A stretch of DNA of 64,000 nt from Micromonospora matsumotoense (lineage in GTDB: Bacteria > Actinomycetota > Actinomycetes > Mycobacteriales > Micromonosporaceae). Within the stretch, counting starts at the first letter, position 1. Each line of letters opens with the position of its first letter. Shown one piece after another: positions 29,232 through 39,942 of the stretch. The position numbers were made by a program, and so were the translations under genes. The DNA lies in NCBI RefSeq assembly GCF_900091525.1, contig NZ_FMCU01000001.1:186001-250000 (forward strand), read 5' to 3'. The notes under the pieces were generated by a model. The model was given only the letters and a program-made list of their open reading frames with translations, was not told the origin of the DNA and made no database searches.

Positions 29232-31770
<2,539 letters not shown>

Positions 31771-32751
31771 TCAGACCACGAGCATGTCCGGCGTGACGGC
31801 CGCTTCGGTATCCGGAATGCCCAGGTCACGGGCCCGCTTGTCGGCCAGCGCCAGGAGCCGGCGGATCCGCCCGGCGATGGCGTCCTTGGTCAACGGCGGG
31901 TCGGCGAGCGCACCCAGCTCCTCCAGCGACGCCTGGCGGTGCTCCAGCCGCAGCTGGCCGGCCGAGGTGAGGTGGTTCGGGGCGTCGTCGGCGAGGATCT
32001 CCAGCGCCCGGGTGACCCGGGCGGCGGCGGCCACCGCCGCCCGCGCCGAGCGGCGCAGGTTGGCGTCGTCGAAGTTCGCCAGCCGGTTGGCCGTGGCCCG
32101 CACCTCGCGGCGTACCCGACGCTCCTCCCAGGCCAGCACGCTGGAGTGCGCGCCCACTCGGGTGAGCAGCGCGGCGATCGCGTCACCGTCCTTGACCACC
32201 ACCCGGTCCACCCCGCGCACCTCGCGGTTCTTGGCGGTGATGCCGATCCGGCGGGCCGCCCCCACCAGGGCCAGCGCGGACTCCGGCCCGGGACAGGTGA
32301 TCTCCAGCGCGCTGGATCGGCCCGGCTCGGTCAGCGAGCCGTGCGCCATGAACGCCCCCCGCCAGGCCGCCACCGCGCAGCAGACGTTCGCCGCCACCAC
32401 GTGCGGCGGCAGGCCGCGTACCGGCCGGCCCCGGACGTCGAGCAGACCGGTCTGCCGGGCCAGCGCCTCGCCGTCCTTGACCACCCGGACGATGAAGTGG
32501 CTGCCCTTGCGCAGCCCTCCCGAGGCGAGCACGTGGATCTCGCTGGGATAGCCGTAGACCTCGGCGATCTCCCGGCGCAGCCGGCGGGCCACCGCCCCGG
32601 TGTCCAACTCCGCCTCCACCACCACCCGACCGGAGACGATGTGCAGCCCACCGGCGAAACGCAGCAGCGCCGCCATCTCCGCCCGCCGACAGCAGGGCTT
32701 GGGCACGTCGACCCGGCTCAGCTCGTCCTTGACCGCAGCCGTCATCGCCAT
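31771..32751 (-). CDS. whiA: WhiA sporulation regulator
   Basis: A 326-residue protein with an N-terminal LAGLIDADG-homing-endonuclease-like domain ([26 protein letters not shown]) and a C-terminal helix-turn-helix ([26 protein letters not shown]). WhiA works with WhiB to switch on sporulation-septation genes in Streptomyces. ATG at 32751 has GAGGGGG upstream. It follows rapZ and yvcK in the usual order. Confidence 0.97.
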   Translation of the reverse strand: MAMTAAVKDELSRVDVPKPCCRRAEMAALLRFAGGLHIVSGRVVVEAELDTGAVARRLRREIAEVYGYPSEIHVLASGGLRKGSHFIVRVVKDGEALARQTGLLDVRGRPVRGLPPHVVAANVCCAVAAWRGAFMAHGSLTEPGRSSALEITCPGPESALALVGAARRIGITAKNREVRGVDRVVVKDGDAIAALLTRVGAHSSVLAWEERRVRREVRATANRLANFDDANLRRSARAAVAAAARVTRALEILADDAPNHLTSAGQLRLEHRQASLEELGALADPPLTKDAIAGRIRRLLALADKRARDLGIPDTEAAVTPDMLVV

Positions 32752-32805
32752 AGTGCGCCCCCTCACGGACCGGTACCGGCGTGTCGCCGGTGATTACGTA
32801 CGTGC

Positions 32806-33768
32806 TTAACGATCGGCGCCCAGGACAGGCACCAGTGCGGCTGCCAGGGCGGCCGGATCGTGACGGGGCGTGCCGTCGCCGACGGCGACCGGGGCGAGGA
32901 CCAACCGGGCACCCAGCGATTCTGCCGCACGCCCGACCGGTTCGGGATCACCCACCGCCTTGGAGTCGGCCACCACGTGGTCCACGGTGAGCTGCGGAAG
33001 GTACCAGCGCAGGGCGGCCAGGTGATCGGCCACCGAGAGGCCCAGGGTCTCCTGCTCGGCGGCCAGGTTGAGGGTGACCAGCCGCCGGGCCGGGCTGGTC
33101 ACGATCGCCTCGGCCAGCCCCGGCACCAGCAGGTGCGGCAGCACGCTGGTGTACCAACTGCCCGGTCCGAAGATCAACCAGTCCGCGCCCTCGACCGCGG
33201 CCACCGCCTCGGCACAGGCCACCGGGGCGTCCGGGGTGATCCGCAGCGCCTCCACGGTGCCGGTGGTCACCGCCACCTGGTGTTGACCACGCACGGTGCG
33301 TACCTCGTCGGGGTGGGCCGGGTCGACGCCACGGACCCGGGCCTCGATGTCCACCGGCTGGGCGGACATCGGCAGCACCCGGCCGACCGCGCCGAGCATC
33401 GCCCCGGCGTGCGCCAGCGCGGCGACCGGGTCGCCGAGCTGCTCCATCAGGCCGCAGAGCACCAGGTTGCCCACCGCGTGGCCGGCCAGCCCGTCCCGGG
33501 TGTCACCGGCGAACCGGTGCTGGAACAGCCCGGCACTGCGCCGGGTCGCCGGATGGTCCCCGGCCAACGCGACCAGGGCCTGCCGCAGGTCACCGGGGGG
33601 CAGGCCGCCACGTTCGCGGCGTAACCGGCCGCTGGAACCGCCGTCGTCGCCGACGGTGACCACGGCGGTGATGTCGAGGTCCAGCTCCCCGGCGCAGTGC
33701 CGCAGCGCCCGCAGCGAGGCGGACAGGCCGTGCCCCCCGCCGAAGGCGACCACCGACGTCACCGTCAT
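32806..33768 (-). CDS. yvcK: YvcK/CuvA-type gluconeogenesis factor
   Basis: A 320-residue CofD-like protein: VAFGGGHGLSASLRALR at the start, VTVGDDGGSSGRLRRE near 38 and FGPGSWYTSVLPHLLVPGL near 200. Relatives bind UDP-GlcNAc-type nucleotide sugars and link carbon supply to wall growth. ATG overlaps the rapZ stop (ATGA). Confidence 0.96.
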   Translation of the reverse strand: MTVTSVVAFGGGHGLSASLRALRHCAGELDLDITAVVTVGDDGGSSGRLRRERGGLPPGDLRQALVALAGDHPATRRSAGLFQHRFAGDTRDGLAGHAVGNLVLCGLMEQLGDPVAALAHAGAMLGAVGRVLPMSAQPVDIEARVRGVDPAHPDEVRTVRGQHQVAVTTGTVEALRITPDAPVACAEAVAAVEGADWLIFGPGSWYTSVLPHLLVPGLAEAIVTSPARRLVTLNLAAEQETLGLSVADHLAALRWYLPQLTVDHVVADSKAVGDPEPVGRAAESLGARLVLAPVAVGDGTPRHDPAALAAALVPVLGADR

Positions 33769-34676
33769 TCCCGCCCCAGGTCCCGGTGCTGCGCGTTGGC
33801 GGCCAGCCCCGACTGGCGCAGCCGCTCGGCCAACTCCTCGGCGATCGCCACGCTGCGGTGCTTGCCACCGGTGCAGCCGACGGCCACCGTCAGGTAGCGC
33901 TTGCCCTCCCGCTCGAACCCGGCGGTGGTGGCGTTGACCAGGTCGGCGTACGAGGCGACGAAGGCGTCCGCGCCCTCCTGGCCGAGCACGTACGCGCTGA
34001 CCGCCGCCTCCCGACCGGTGTGCTCCCGCAGCTCCGGCACCCAGTACGGGTTGGGCAGGAACCGGGCGTCCAGCACGAAATCGGCGTCCGGCGGCAGGCC
34101 GTACTTGAAGCCGAAGGAGAGCACGGTCAGCCGCAGCCGGCGGGCGTCCTCCCCACCGAACAGCTCCTCGACCCGACGACGGAGCTGGTTGACGTTGAGG
34201 TGGCTGGTGTCGATGATCACATCAGCCTGGTCCCGGGCCTCCTCCAGCAGGGCGCGCTCGACGGCGATCCCGTCGGCCAGCCGTCCCCCGCCCTGCAACG
34301 GGTGCGACCGGCGGACGCTCTCGAACCGCCTGATCAGCACCTCGTCGTCGGCGTCGACGAAGACCACCCGGGGCGAGAAGCCGCGTTCCTTCAGCTCCCG
34401 GATCGCCCCGGCCAGGTCGGTGGAGAAGGCCCGCGACCGCACGTCCAGCACCATCGCGGTACGCCGGGCCGCGCCACCGGCCTTCATCGCCAGCTCGGCC
34501 ATGTCCAGCATCAGCGCCTGCGGCAGGTTGTCCACCACGTAGTAGCCGACGTTCTCCAGGGCGCGCGCCACCGTGCTGCGACCACCGCCGGACAGGCCGG
34601 TGACCACCACCAGCGTGGTGTCCGACTCGGCTGTGCCGCCCTCGACGTGCCCGCCGGTTGTCCGCGCCTCGCCCAT
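33765..34676 (-). CDS. rapZ: RapZ-family nucleotide-binding protein
   Basis: A 303-residue P-loop protein: Walker A VVTGLSGGGRST near residue 25, DNLP, and the C-terminal VAVGCTGGKHRSV. In E. coli RapZ controls glucosamine-6-phosphate synthase through small RNAs; in Gram-positives the role is less defined. Homologues sit with uvrC, yvcK and whiA; here uvrC is 5 kb away. A GGAGTGGTGG ribosome site precedes the ATG. Confidence 0.95.
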   Translation of the reverse strand: MGEARTTGGHVEGGTAESDTTLVVVTGLSGGGRSTVARALENVGYYVVDNLPQALMLDMAELAMKAGGAARRTAMVLDVRSRAFSTDLAGAIRELKERGFSPRVVFVDADDEVLIRRFESVRRSHPLQGGGRLADGIAVERALLEEARDQADVIIDTSHLNVNQLRRRVEELFGGEDARRLRLTVLSFGFKYGLPPDADFVLDARFLPNPYWVPELREHTGREAAVSAYVLGQEGADAFVASYADLVNATTAGFEREGKRYLTVAVGCTGGKHRSVAIAEELAERLRQSGLAANAQHRDLGRE

Positions 34677-34887
34677 CCCACCACTCCCGGTTCCGTGGCG
34701 GCGAGCCCCGATGGGTCCCGTACCGCACAGGGTCAGTCGACGACTCTATCCCGGCGGGCGGCGTCGATCCCGGCACGCCCGACGGCGGGTCGCCCGGCAG
34801 CACGGACCCGCCGGCGGCACGAAGTCAGCCGGCGGCGCGACCCACCGCTCGACCGGCACCCGGCCGCCGGGAGCATCATTCGACACG

Positions 34888-34935
34888 CAGCCGTATGCCC
34901 GCCCGTCATATTCATGACGGACGGGCATACGGCTG
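34888..34935 (-). terminator. 22-bp hairpin after the SWIM-like gene
   Basis: Arms 34888-34909 and 34914-34935 pair over 22 positions with one mismatch around an ATTC loop. It begins 37 nt past the stop of the minus-strand SWIM-like gene and separates it from rapZ. Confidence 0.9.
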
Positions 34936-34971
34936 TCCGGGAAAGGTGTGGCCGCTCGACGGTCGCGAACG

Positions 34972-35871
34972 TCAGCGGCGGTTGCGCAGCGCCTTGACCC
35001 GGTCACGACCGAGCACGCCGAGATAGTCCCCCGGCTCGTCGAGACAGGAGTCGACCTCGGCCGCCCCGACGATCTCGGCGAGCCGGGCGGCCAGGTCGTC
35101 GGGGTCCGGCTGCACCTGCTCGCAGAGCCGGACGTGCACCGCCCGCAGGGCGCCGCCGATCTCGGCCGGCTCCTCCTCGTACGTCTCCCAGGCGTCCCAG
35201 AGGTAGCCGGCGAGACCGTCCCAGGCGCGGGCGGCCCGCTCGACCAGCACCAGCGTCTCCTGGGTCGGCGGCCGTTGGGCGAGCACCTCGACCTCCTCGA
35301 CGATCGCCCGGCCGGCCTTCTCCACGTCGTGCAGGTCCCACCGGTCGCCGCTGGTCGCCTCGTGGGCCAGGTTGTCGATCGTCCGCCGGATGTCGTCCAG
35401 CTCGCCGGTGGTGAGGGGTTCGAGCTGGCCGGCGTGTGCCCGCAACCTGTTCTCCAGCACGCGATCCGTGGCCGCCCACTCGGCGACCAGCGACGCCAGC
35501 CGGCGGGCGGGAATACCGCGCGCGAGTTCGGCCAGCTCGGTGAGCCTGGGATCGACTTCCACGGCCGACGGCGGGGTGGCCGCCGAGGACCACGAGAATC
35601 CGTCTTCCAGGGCAGCGGCGGTGAGGGCCACCGCGTACCCGCACAGCTCCGCACCGGCCGGGCAGTCGCACTCGACGGTGAAGCCGTCCGCCGTGACCCC
35701 CACCCAGACCTCGTACGGCGGTTGCCCGGCTTCCCGGATCACGCAGGATGCTCCCCCGCCGACCGCCACGATCTCCGTCGGCTGACCGGCTGCCTGGAGC
35801 TTGTCCGCCGCCGCGCAGGCCACAGACCCGGCCTCGGCCCGAAGGGCCTCGATGTCGATGCGTACCGCCAT
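34972..35871 (-). CDS. SWIM-finger-like protein with degenerate zinc motif
   Basis: A 299-residue soluble protein. Residues about 53-86 resemble a SWIM zinc finger (VECDCPAGAELCGYAVAL), but the final ligand, normally His in C-x-C-x(n)-C-x-H, is Tyr. The rest is helical and acidic, with no recognised domain. SWIM proteins bind DNA or partners; this may bind no zinc. It lies in the patch between rapZ and uvrC. No Shine-Dalgarno is evident; a TTAGAT hexamer six bases before the ATG could mean a leaderless start. Confidence 0.72.
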   Translation of the reverse strand: MAVRIDIEALRAEAGSVACAAADKLQAAGQPTEIVAVGGGASCVIREAGQPPYEVWVGVTADGFTVECDCPAGAELCGYAVALTAAALEDGFSWSSAATPPSAVEVDPRLTELAELARGIPARRLASLVAEWAATDRVLENRLRAHAGQLEPLTTGELDDIRRTIDNLAHEATSGDRWDLHDVEKAGRAIVEEVEVLAQRPPTQETLVLVERAARAWDGLAGYLWDAWETYEEEPAEIGGALRAVHVRLCEQVQPDPDDLAARLAEIVGAAEVDSCLDEPGDYLGVLGRDRVKALRNRR

Positions 35872-35936
35872 CCGGCCATCTAACCGGGTGTGGGTGACGC
35901 CGCCGGCATCAGGGCGGGGGCTGCCCGGCGAGCGGG

Positions 35937-36140
35937 TCAGCCGTGCAGGCCACGCCGCAGGCCGACGACGAACGACGACCAGGCGCCCCGGTCGAAGAGG
36001 AGTGCCGGCCCCTGCGGGTCCTTGGAGTCCCGCACCGCCAACGCGCCGGAGAGTTCGGCCACCTCAACGCAGTCCGAACCATTTGCGCTACTACGAGCAC
36101 TCTTACGCCAGCTCACGTTCGCAAGGTCGGGCGTGGTCAT
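35937..36140 (-). CDS. DUF397 domain protein
   Basis: A 67-residue DUF397 protein with the signature WRKSARSSANGSDCVEVAEL, AVRDSKDPQGPALLF and W-S-S-F. These small actinomycete proteins are typically encoded beside an XRE regulator, as here (20 bp downstream of it), and in Streptomyces form regulator-antagonist pairs such as those of the BldB/WhiJ/AbaA-like group. ATG at 36140 has GAGGAG 7 nt upstream; a GTG one codon earlier is possible. Confidence 0.93.
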   Translation of the reverse strand: MTTPDLANVSWRKSARSSANGSDCVEVAELSGALAVRDSKDPQGPALLFDRGAWSSFVVGLRRGLHG

Positions 36141-36163
36141 CACGATGCTCCTCAGGCCAAGAC

Positions 36164-37018
36164 TCAGTCTTGAAGCTCGGCGGAGATCCTGACGAGAAAG
36201 TCGGCAGACTGGTCAGGGTCGAGCGCCTTCGCACGTAGGTGGTCGAAGACGAGCTTATATCGCGAGACCTGCTGTTCCTCCTCCAGCAGGAGCGTATTGG
36301 TGTCGTTGTCCACGTAGACGATGGCCGGGTCGAGCGCTGGCTCCGCATAGTCGAGAATCGTGAAGGCACCACCCATCGAGGCGTGCGCGCCCGCAGCAAA
36401 GGGCAGCACCTGCACCTCGACGGCTGGTAGCTGACATGCCTCGATGATGCGCCCCAACTGAACGCTCATGATCTTGGCTCCGCCAACGACTCGTCGCACC
36501 GCAGCCTCGTCCAGGATGATCCAGAGCTTCGGAGGCGCATCCCGCGTGAGCAGGATCTTCCGTGCCTGACGCGCCGCGATGACTCGATCGACCTCGTCCT
36601 TGCTTGCAGTCGTGCGTCCGGCGTGGATGATCGCTCGCGCGTACTCCTCGGTCTGCAACAGACCTGGGATGTGAAGGCTCTGGAACGTGCTGATCGACTC
36701 CGCCTCCGCCTCGAATCCGACGTAGTCATCGGGCAGCACGTCGCCGTACACGCTCCACCAGCCCTTCTGCCGGGCCTGACGCGCAAGACTGGTCAGCGCA
36801 TCCCGCTCCTCGGAAGATGCGTCGTAGAGATCCAGGAGCTTTCGCAAACCGTCCGCAGCGATTCCGCTGTGCCCCTGCTCGATGCGTATCACCTTTGCTC
36901 GATGCCAGCCCACCGAGCGGGCAACGTCATCGACCGTCAGACCTCGCAGGTCACGCAAGCGACGCAGTTCACGACGCAGTCGACGCGCACGAATCGTGGG
37001 ACTCGCAGCCGACGCCAT
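36164..37018 (-). CDS. XRE-family regulator with DUF5753 domain
   Basis: About 284 residues: an N-terminal lambda-repressor-type HTH (LTVDDVARSVGWHRAKVIRIEQGHSG, about 27-52) and a C-terminal DUF5753 domain (SLHIPGLLQTEEYARAII, and VQVLPFAAGAHASMGGAFTIL). ATG at 37018 follows AGGAGGT at 6 nt. It leads a two-gene unit with the DUF397 gene and diverges from a 172-residue unknown gene, a likely target. Confidence 0.95.
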   Translation of the reverse strand: MASAASPTIRARRLRRELRRLRDLRGLTVDDVARSVGWHRAKVIRIEQGHSGIAADGLRKLLDLYDASSEERDALTSLARQARQKGWWSVYGDVLPDDYVGFEAEAESISTFQSLHIPGLLQTEEYARAIIHAGRTTASKDEVDRVIAARQARKILLTRDAPPKLWIILDEAAVRRVVGGAKIMSVQLGRIIEACQLPAVEVQVLPFAAGAHASMGGAFTILDYAEPALDPAIVYVDNDTNTLLLEEEQQVSRYKLVFDHLRAKALDPDQSADFLVRISAELQD

Positions 37019-37177
37019 AGCGGTACCTCCTACCCAGGCCAGAGAGGCGGACACGACAGCCAGAGTGTCCGGTTGCATGCAGTCTGACACAGTCGAGTGC
37101 TACGTTGCAAGATCGGTTGCCATGGTGCAGTCTCAGTGCTTCAAGCTGTTGAGGCCAACCGAAATCCGGGGGTAACA
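37019..37177. promoter_or_regulatory. Divergent promoter region with direct repeats
   Basis: TGCAGTCT occurs at 37078-37085 and 37126-37133, and AGTGCT follows each (37096-37101, 37135-37140). A TGCATGCA palindrome lies at 37075-37082. The region is richer in AT than neighbours. These are candidate XRE operators; no binding site for this family member is known to me. Confidence 0.4.
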
Positions 37178-37696
37178 GTGACTGACAATCGATCGTCGCG
37201 GTGGGGGCAGTCCGGGTCCGACTTTCATCGTGACCTGGCGGCCATGCTCGACCGGGCCGACGTGTCCGAGCGGGTCCGGGCCGCCATCGCACACGCGCTG
37301 GCGAAGCCGGATGCTCTCTCGTCGTACGCCGACTCCCTGGTCACCCACTACCCGACCGAGCGCGAGCGGCGGTCGGACCGCAACGGGCCGCCGGCCGGGG
37401 CCTACCAGCTGGACCGCCGGTGGACGCTGCACCTGTCCTACCTGGCGGCCGACCTGGGCGAGGCTCGCGACCAGGCCGTCGTCTATACGGAAGGGCTGAC
37501 GATCCTGCGCCCCGAGCTGGCCGCGAACGCCGCGCTGCTGTCCCGGGCCGATGCCTGGAACCACGTCGAGCCGGTCTTCTGCGGCCGGATCGGCCCCGAC
37601 GGCGAGGTCTGCATGGACGTCACCGGGCACCCCGGCTTCCACAGCGCGGCCGGCCTCGGCGGACTCTGCTGGGGCGAGGGGGACAGCTGCGGGTGA
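37178..37696 (+). CDS. Unknown 172-residue protein divergent from XRE/DUF397 pair
   Basis: I do not recognise the family. The protein is helical and acidic in its first two-thirds (HRDLAAMLDRADVSERVRAA..., LAADLGEARDQAVVY) and ends in a Cys/His-rich tail (FCGRIGPDGEVCMDVTGHPGF...LCWGEGDSCG) that could bind a metal. No signal peptide or membrane helix. The GTG at 37178 has GGGGG 6 nt upstream. Divergence from the XRE/DUF397 pair suggests shared regulation. Confidence 0.75.
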   Translation: MTDNRSSRWGQSGSDFHRDLAAMLDRADVSERVRAAIAHALAKPDALSSYADSLVTHYPTERERRSDRNGPPAGAYQLDRRWTLHLSYLAADLGEARDQAVVYTEGLTILRPELAANAALLSRADAWNHVEPVFCGRIGPDGEVCMDVTGHPGFHSAAGLGGLCWGEGDSCG

Positions 37697-37795
37697 CGGC
37701 GCCGGGCAACGGGTGGCTCCGGCGAAGAAACGACTCAGGGCGACGGTGGGGCTACGGGGCGGGCGGGACGGGTCCAGGGGGCGTCGTGGACGGCG

Positions 37796-37818
37796 TTGTC
37801 GGGGCGGGCTCGTAGACT
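37796..37818 (+). promoter_or_regulatory. RecA-independent DNA-damage-type promoter of recQ
   Basis: TTGTCGGGG, eight bases, TAGACT, then six bases to the recQ ATG. The mycobacterial RecA-independent damage promoter (PafBC motif) is TTGTCRGTG-N8-TANNNT; this matches at eight of nine upstream positions with exact spacing. Transcription would start at the ATG. Confidence 0.65.
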
Positions 37819-37824
37819 CCCCGG

Positions 37825-39669
37825 ATGGTCTCCCCCACCGAGCTGCGCGCCTCCGACGCCCTCGACGTGCTCCGCCGGGTCTTCGGCTACGACGCCTTCC
37901 GGGGCTTCCAGCAGGAGATCATCGACCACGTGGTGGCCGGCGGGGACGCCCTGGTGCTGATGCCCACCGGTGGCGGCAAGTCGCTGTGCTACCAGGTCCC
38001 GGCGCTGGTCCGCGACGGCGTCGCGGTGGTCGTCTCCCCGCTGATCGCCCTCATGCAGGACCAGGTCGACGCGCTGACGGCGGTCGGCGTACGCGCGGGT
38101 TTCCTCAACTCGACGCAGGACTACGCCGCCCGGCGTACGGTCGAGCAGGCGTTCGTCGACGGTGCGCTGGACCTGCTCTACCTGGCCCCCGAGGCGCTGG
38201 GCACCCGGGGCGTGCAGCAACTGCTCGACCGGGGCCGGATCGGCCTGTTCGCCATCGACGAGGCGCACTGCGTGTCCCAGTGGGGGCACGACTTCCGCCC
38301 GGACTACCTGGCCCTGTCGATGCTGCACGAGCGGTGGCCGACGGTGCCCCGGATCGCGCTGACCGCGACCGCCACCAGCGCCACCCGGGCCGAGATCGCC
38401 ACCCGGCTCCAACTCACCGAGGCCCGGCACTTCGTGGCCAGCTTCGACCGGCCCAACATTCAGTACCGGATCGTGCCCAAGAAGGAGCCGCGCAAGCAAC
38501 TGCTGGCCCTGCTGCGCGACGAGCACCCGGGCGACGCCGGCATCGTCTACTGCCTGTCCCGGGCCTCGGTGGACAAGACCGCCGAGTTCCTGGTCGCCAA
38601 CGGGGTCGCCGCGCTGCCCTACCACGCCGGCCTGGACTCGGGCACCCGCGCCGCCAACCAGCAGCGTTTCCTGCGCGAGGACGGCCTGGTCATGGTCGCC
38701 ACGATCGCCTTCGGGATGGGCATCGACAAGCCGGACGTCCGCTTCGTGGCCCACCTTGACCTGCCCAAGTCGGTCGAGGGCTACTACCAGGAGACCGGGC
38801 GGGCCGGCCGGGACGGGTTGCCGTCGACGGCGTGGCTCGCCTACGGCCTGCAGGACGTGGTGCAGCAGCGCAAGATGATCGAGACGTCCGACGGTGATCT
38901 GGCCCACCGCCGTAACCTCGCCACCCACCTGGACGCCATGCTGGCGCTCTGCGAGACGGTCCGCTGCCGCCGGGTGCAACTGCTCGAATACTTCGGCCAG
39001 CCCGGCACGGCCGACTGCGGCAACTGCGACACCTGCCTGACCCCGCCGGAGACCTGGGACGGCACGGTGGCCGCGCAGAAGCTGCTCTCCACCGTCTACC
39101 GGCTCGACCGGGAACGCAACCAGCGCTTCGGCGCCGGGCACTGCGTCGACATCCTGATCGGCAAGCAGAACGACAAGATCAGCCAGTACGGCCACGACGC
39201 GCTGAGCACCTTCGGCATCGGCACCGAGCTGCGCGAGGCGGAGTGGCGCGGGGTGGTCCGGCAACTGCTCGCCGAGGGGCTGTTGGCGGTCGAGGGCGAC
39301 TACGGCACGCTGGCGCTCACCGAGGCCAGCGCGGAGGTGCTGGCCCGCCGCCGCACGGTGACCATGCGCCGGGAGCCGGAGAAGGTGGCCTCGACCCGAT
39401 CGGCCAAGCCGCGCGGCGCAGCCACCGTGGTCGCCGAGCTGGACCCGGCGGCCGGGTCGCTGTTCGAGCGGCTGCGCGCCTGGCGGGGGGCCACCGCCAA
39501 GGAACAGGGCGTGCCGGCGTACGTGATCTTCCACGACGCGACGCTGCGGCAGATCGCCACCGACTCCCCCACCTCGCTGGCCGAGCTGTCCCGGATCAGC
39601 GGCGTCGGCGAGAACAAGCTCGCCAAGTACGGCGAGTCCATCCTCACCGTCCTCGCCGACCAACCCTGA
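37825..39669 (+). CDS. recQ: ATP-dependent DNA helicase RecQ
   Basis: A 614-residue superfamily 2 helicase: [13 protein letters not shown], Walker [14 protein letters not shown] near residue 50, DEAH near 150 ([18 protein letters not shown]), [10 protein letters not shown] near 325, zinc cysteines [11 protein letters not shown]...CGNCDTC, a winged helix, and an HRDC domain from about 530. It unwinds recombination intermediates. A damage-type promoter lies directly at its start. Confidence 0.97.
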   Translation: MVSPTELRASDALDVLRRVFGYDAFRGFQQEIIDHVVAGGDALVLMPTGGGKSLCYQVPALVRDGVAVVVSPLIALMQDQVDALTAVGVRAGFLNSTQDYAARRTVEQAFVDGALDLLYLAPEALGTRGVQQLLDRGRIGLFAIDEAHCVSQWGHDFRPDYLALSMLHERWPTVPRIALTATATSATRAEIATRLQLTEARHFVASFDRPNIQYRIVPKKEPRKQLLALLRDEHPGDAGIVYCLSRASVDKTAEFLVANGVAALPYHAGLDSGTRAANQQRFLREDGLVMVATIAFGMGIDKPDVRFVAHLDLPKSVEGYYQETGRAGRDGLPSTAWLAYGLQDVVQQRKMIETSDGDLAHRRNLATHLDAMLALCETVRCRRVQLLEYFGQPGTADCGNCDTCLTPPETWDGTVAAQKLLSTVYRLDRERNQRFGAGHCVDILIGKQNDKISQYGHDALSTFGIGTELREAEWRGVVRQLLAEGLLAVEGDYGTLALTEASAEVLARRRTVTMRREPEKVASTRSAKPRGAATVVAELDPAAGSLFERLRAWRGATAKEQGVPAYVIFHDATLRQIATDSPTSLAELSRISGVGENKLAKYGESILTVLADQP

Positions 39670-39769
39670 CCGCCGACGTCGACCCCCTGACCGGACTCCG
39701 ACCCCGACGACCCCGGCCGACCCCTGACCGGCCCCGGCCGGGCCAGCTCGCGGCCTCGCCGCCGTTGAT

Positions 39770-39845
39770 CCACTCCTGTGGGCCGATGTTGCGGTATCGC
39801 CGCCGTCGGACACCGCAATATCGCCCCAGTTAAGTCGATCATGCT
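39770..39845. repeat. Dispersed imperfect palindrome, copy B
   Basis: Minus strand: GCATGATCGACT, then GGGGCGATATTGCGGTGTC, a GC-rich loop, GATACCGCAACATCGGCCC and CAGGAGTGGAT. The two arms are clearly complementary with a few mismatches. It sits in the recQ-uvrC gap (39670-39942), which has no gene. Confidence 0.8.
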
Positions 39846-39942
39846 GCCTGAGCCCCAAACGGGGCGGCTCGGGCCGAAGGCGCGGTCCCACCGAACAGGC
39901 GGGAGGTCAGCAGGAGCAGGCAGCAGCAGGCAGGCGGAGAGG

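Noticed and set aside
37075..37110. CIRCE element, because GAGTGCTA appears
   Set aside because: The matching TTAGCACTC half at 9-bp spacing is missing.
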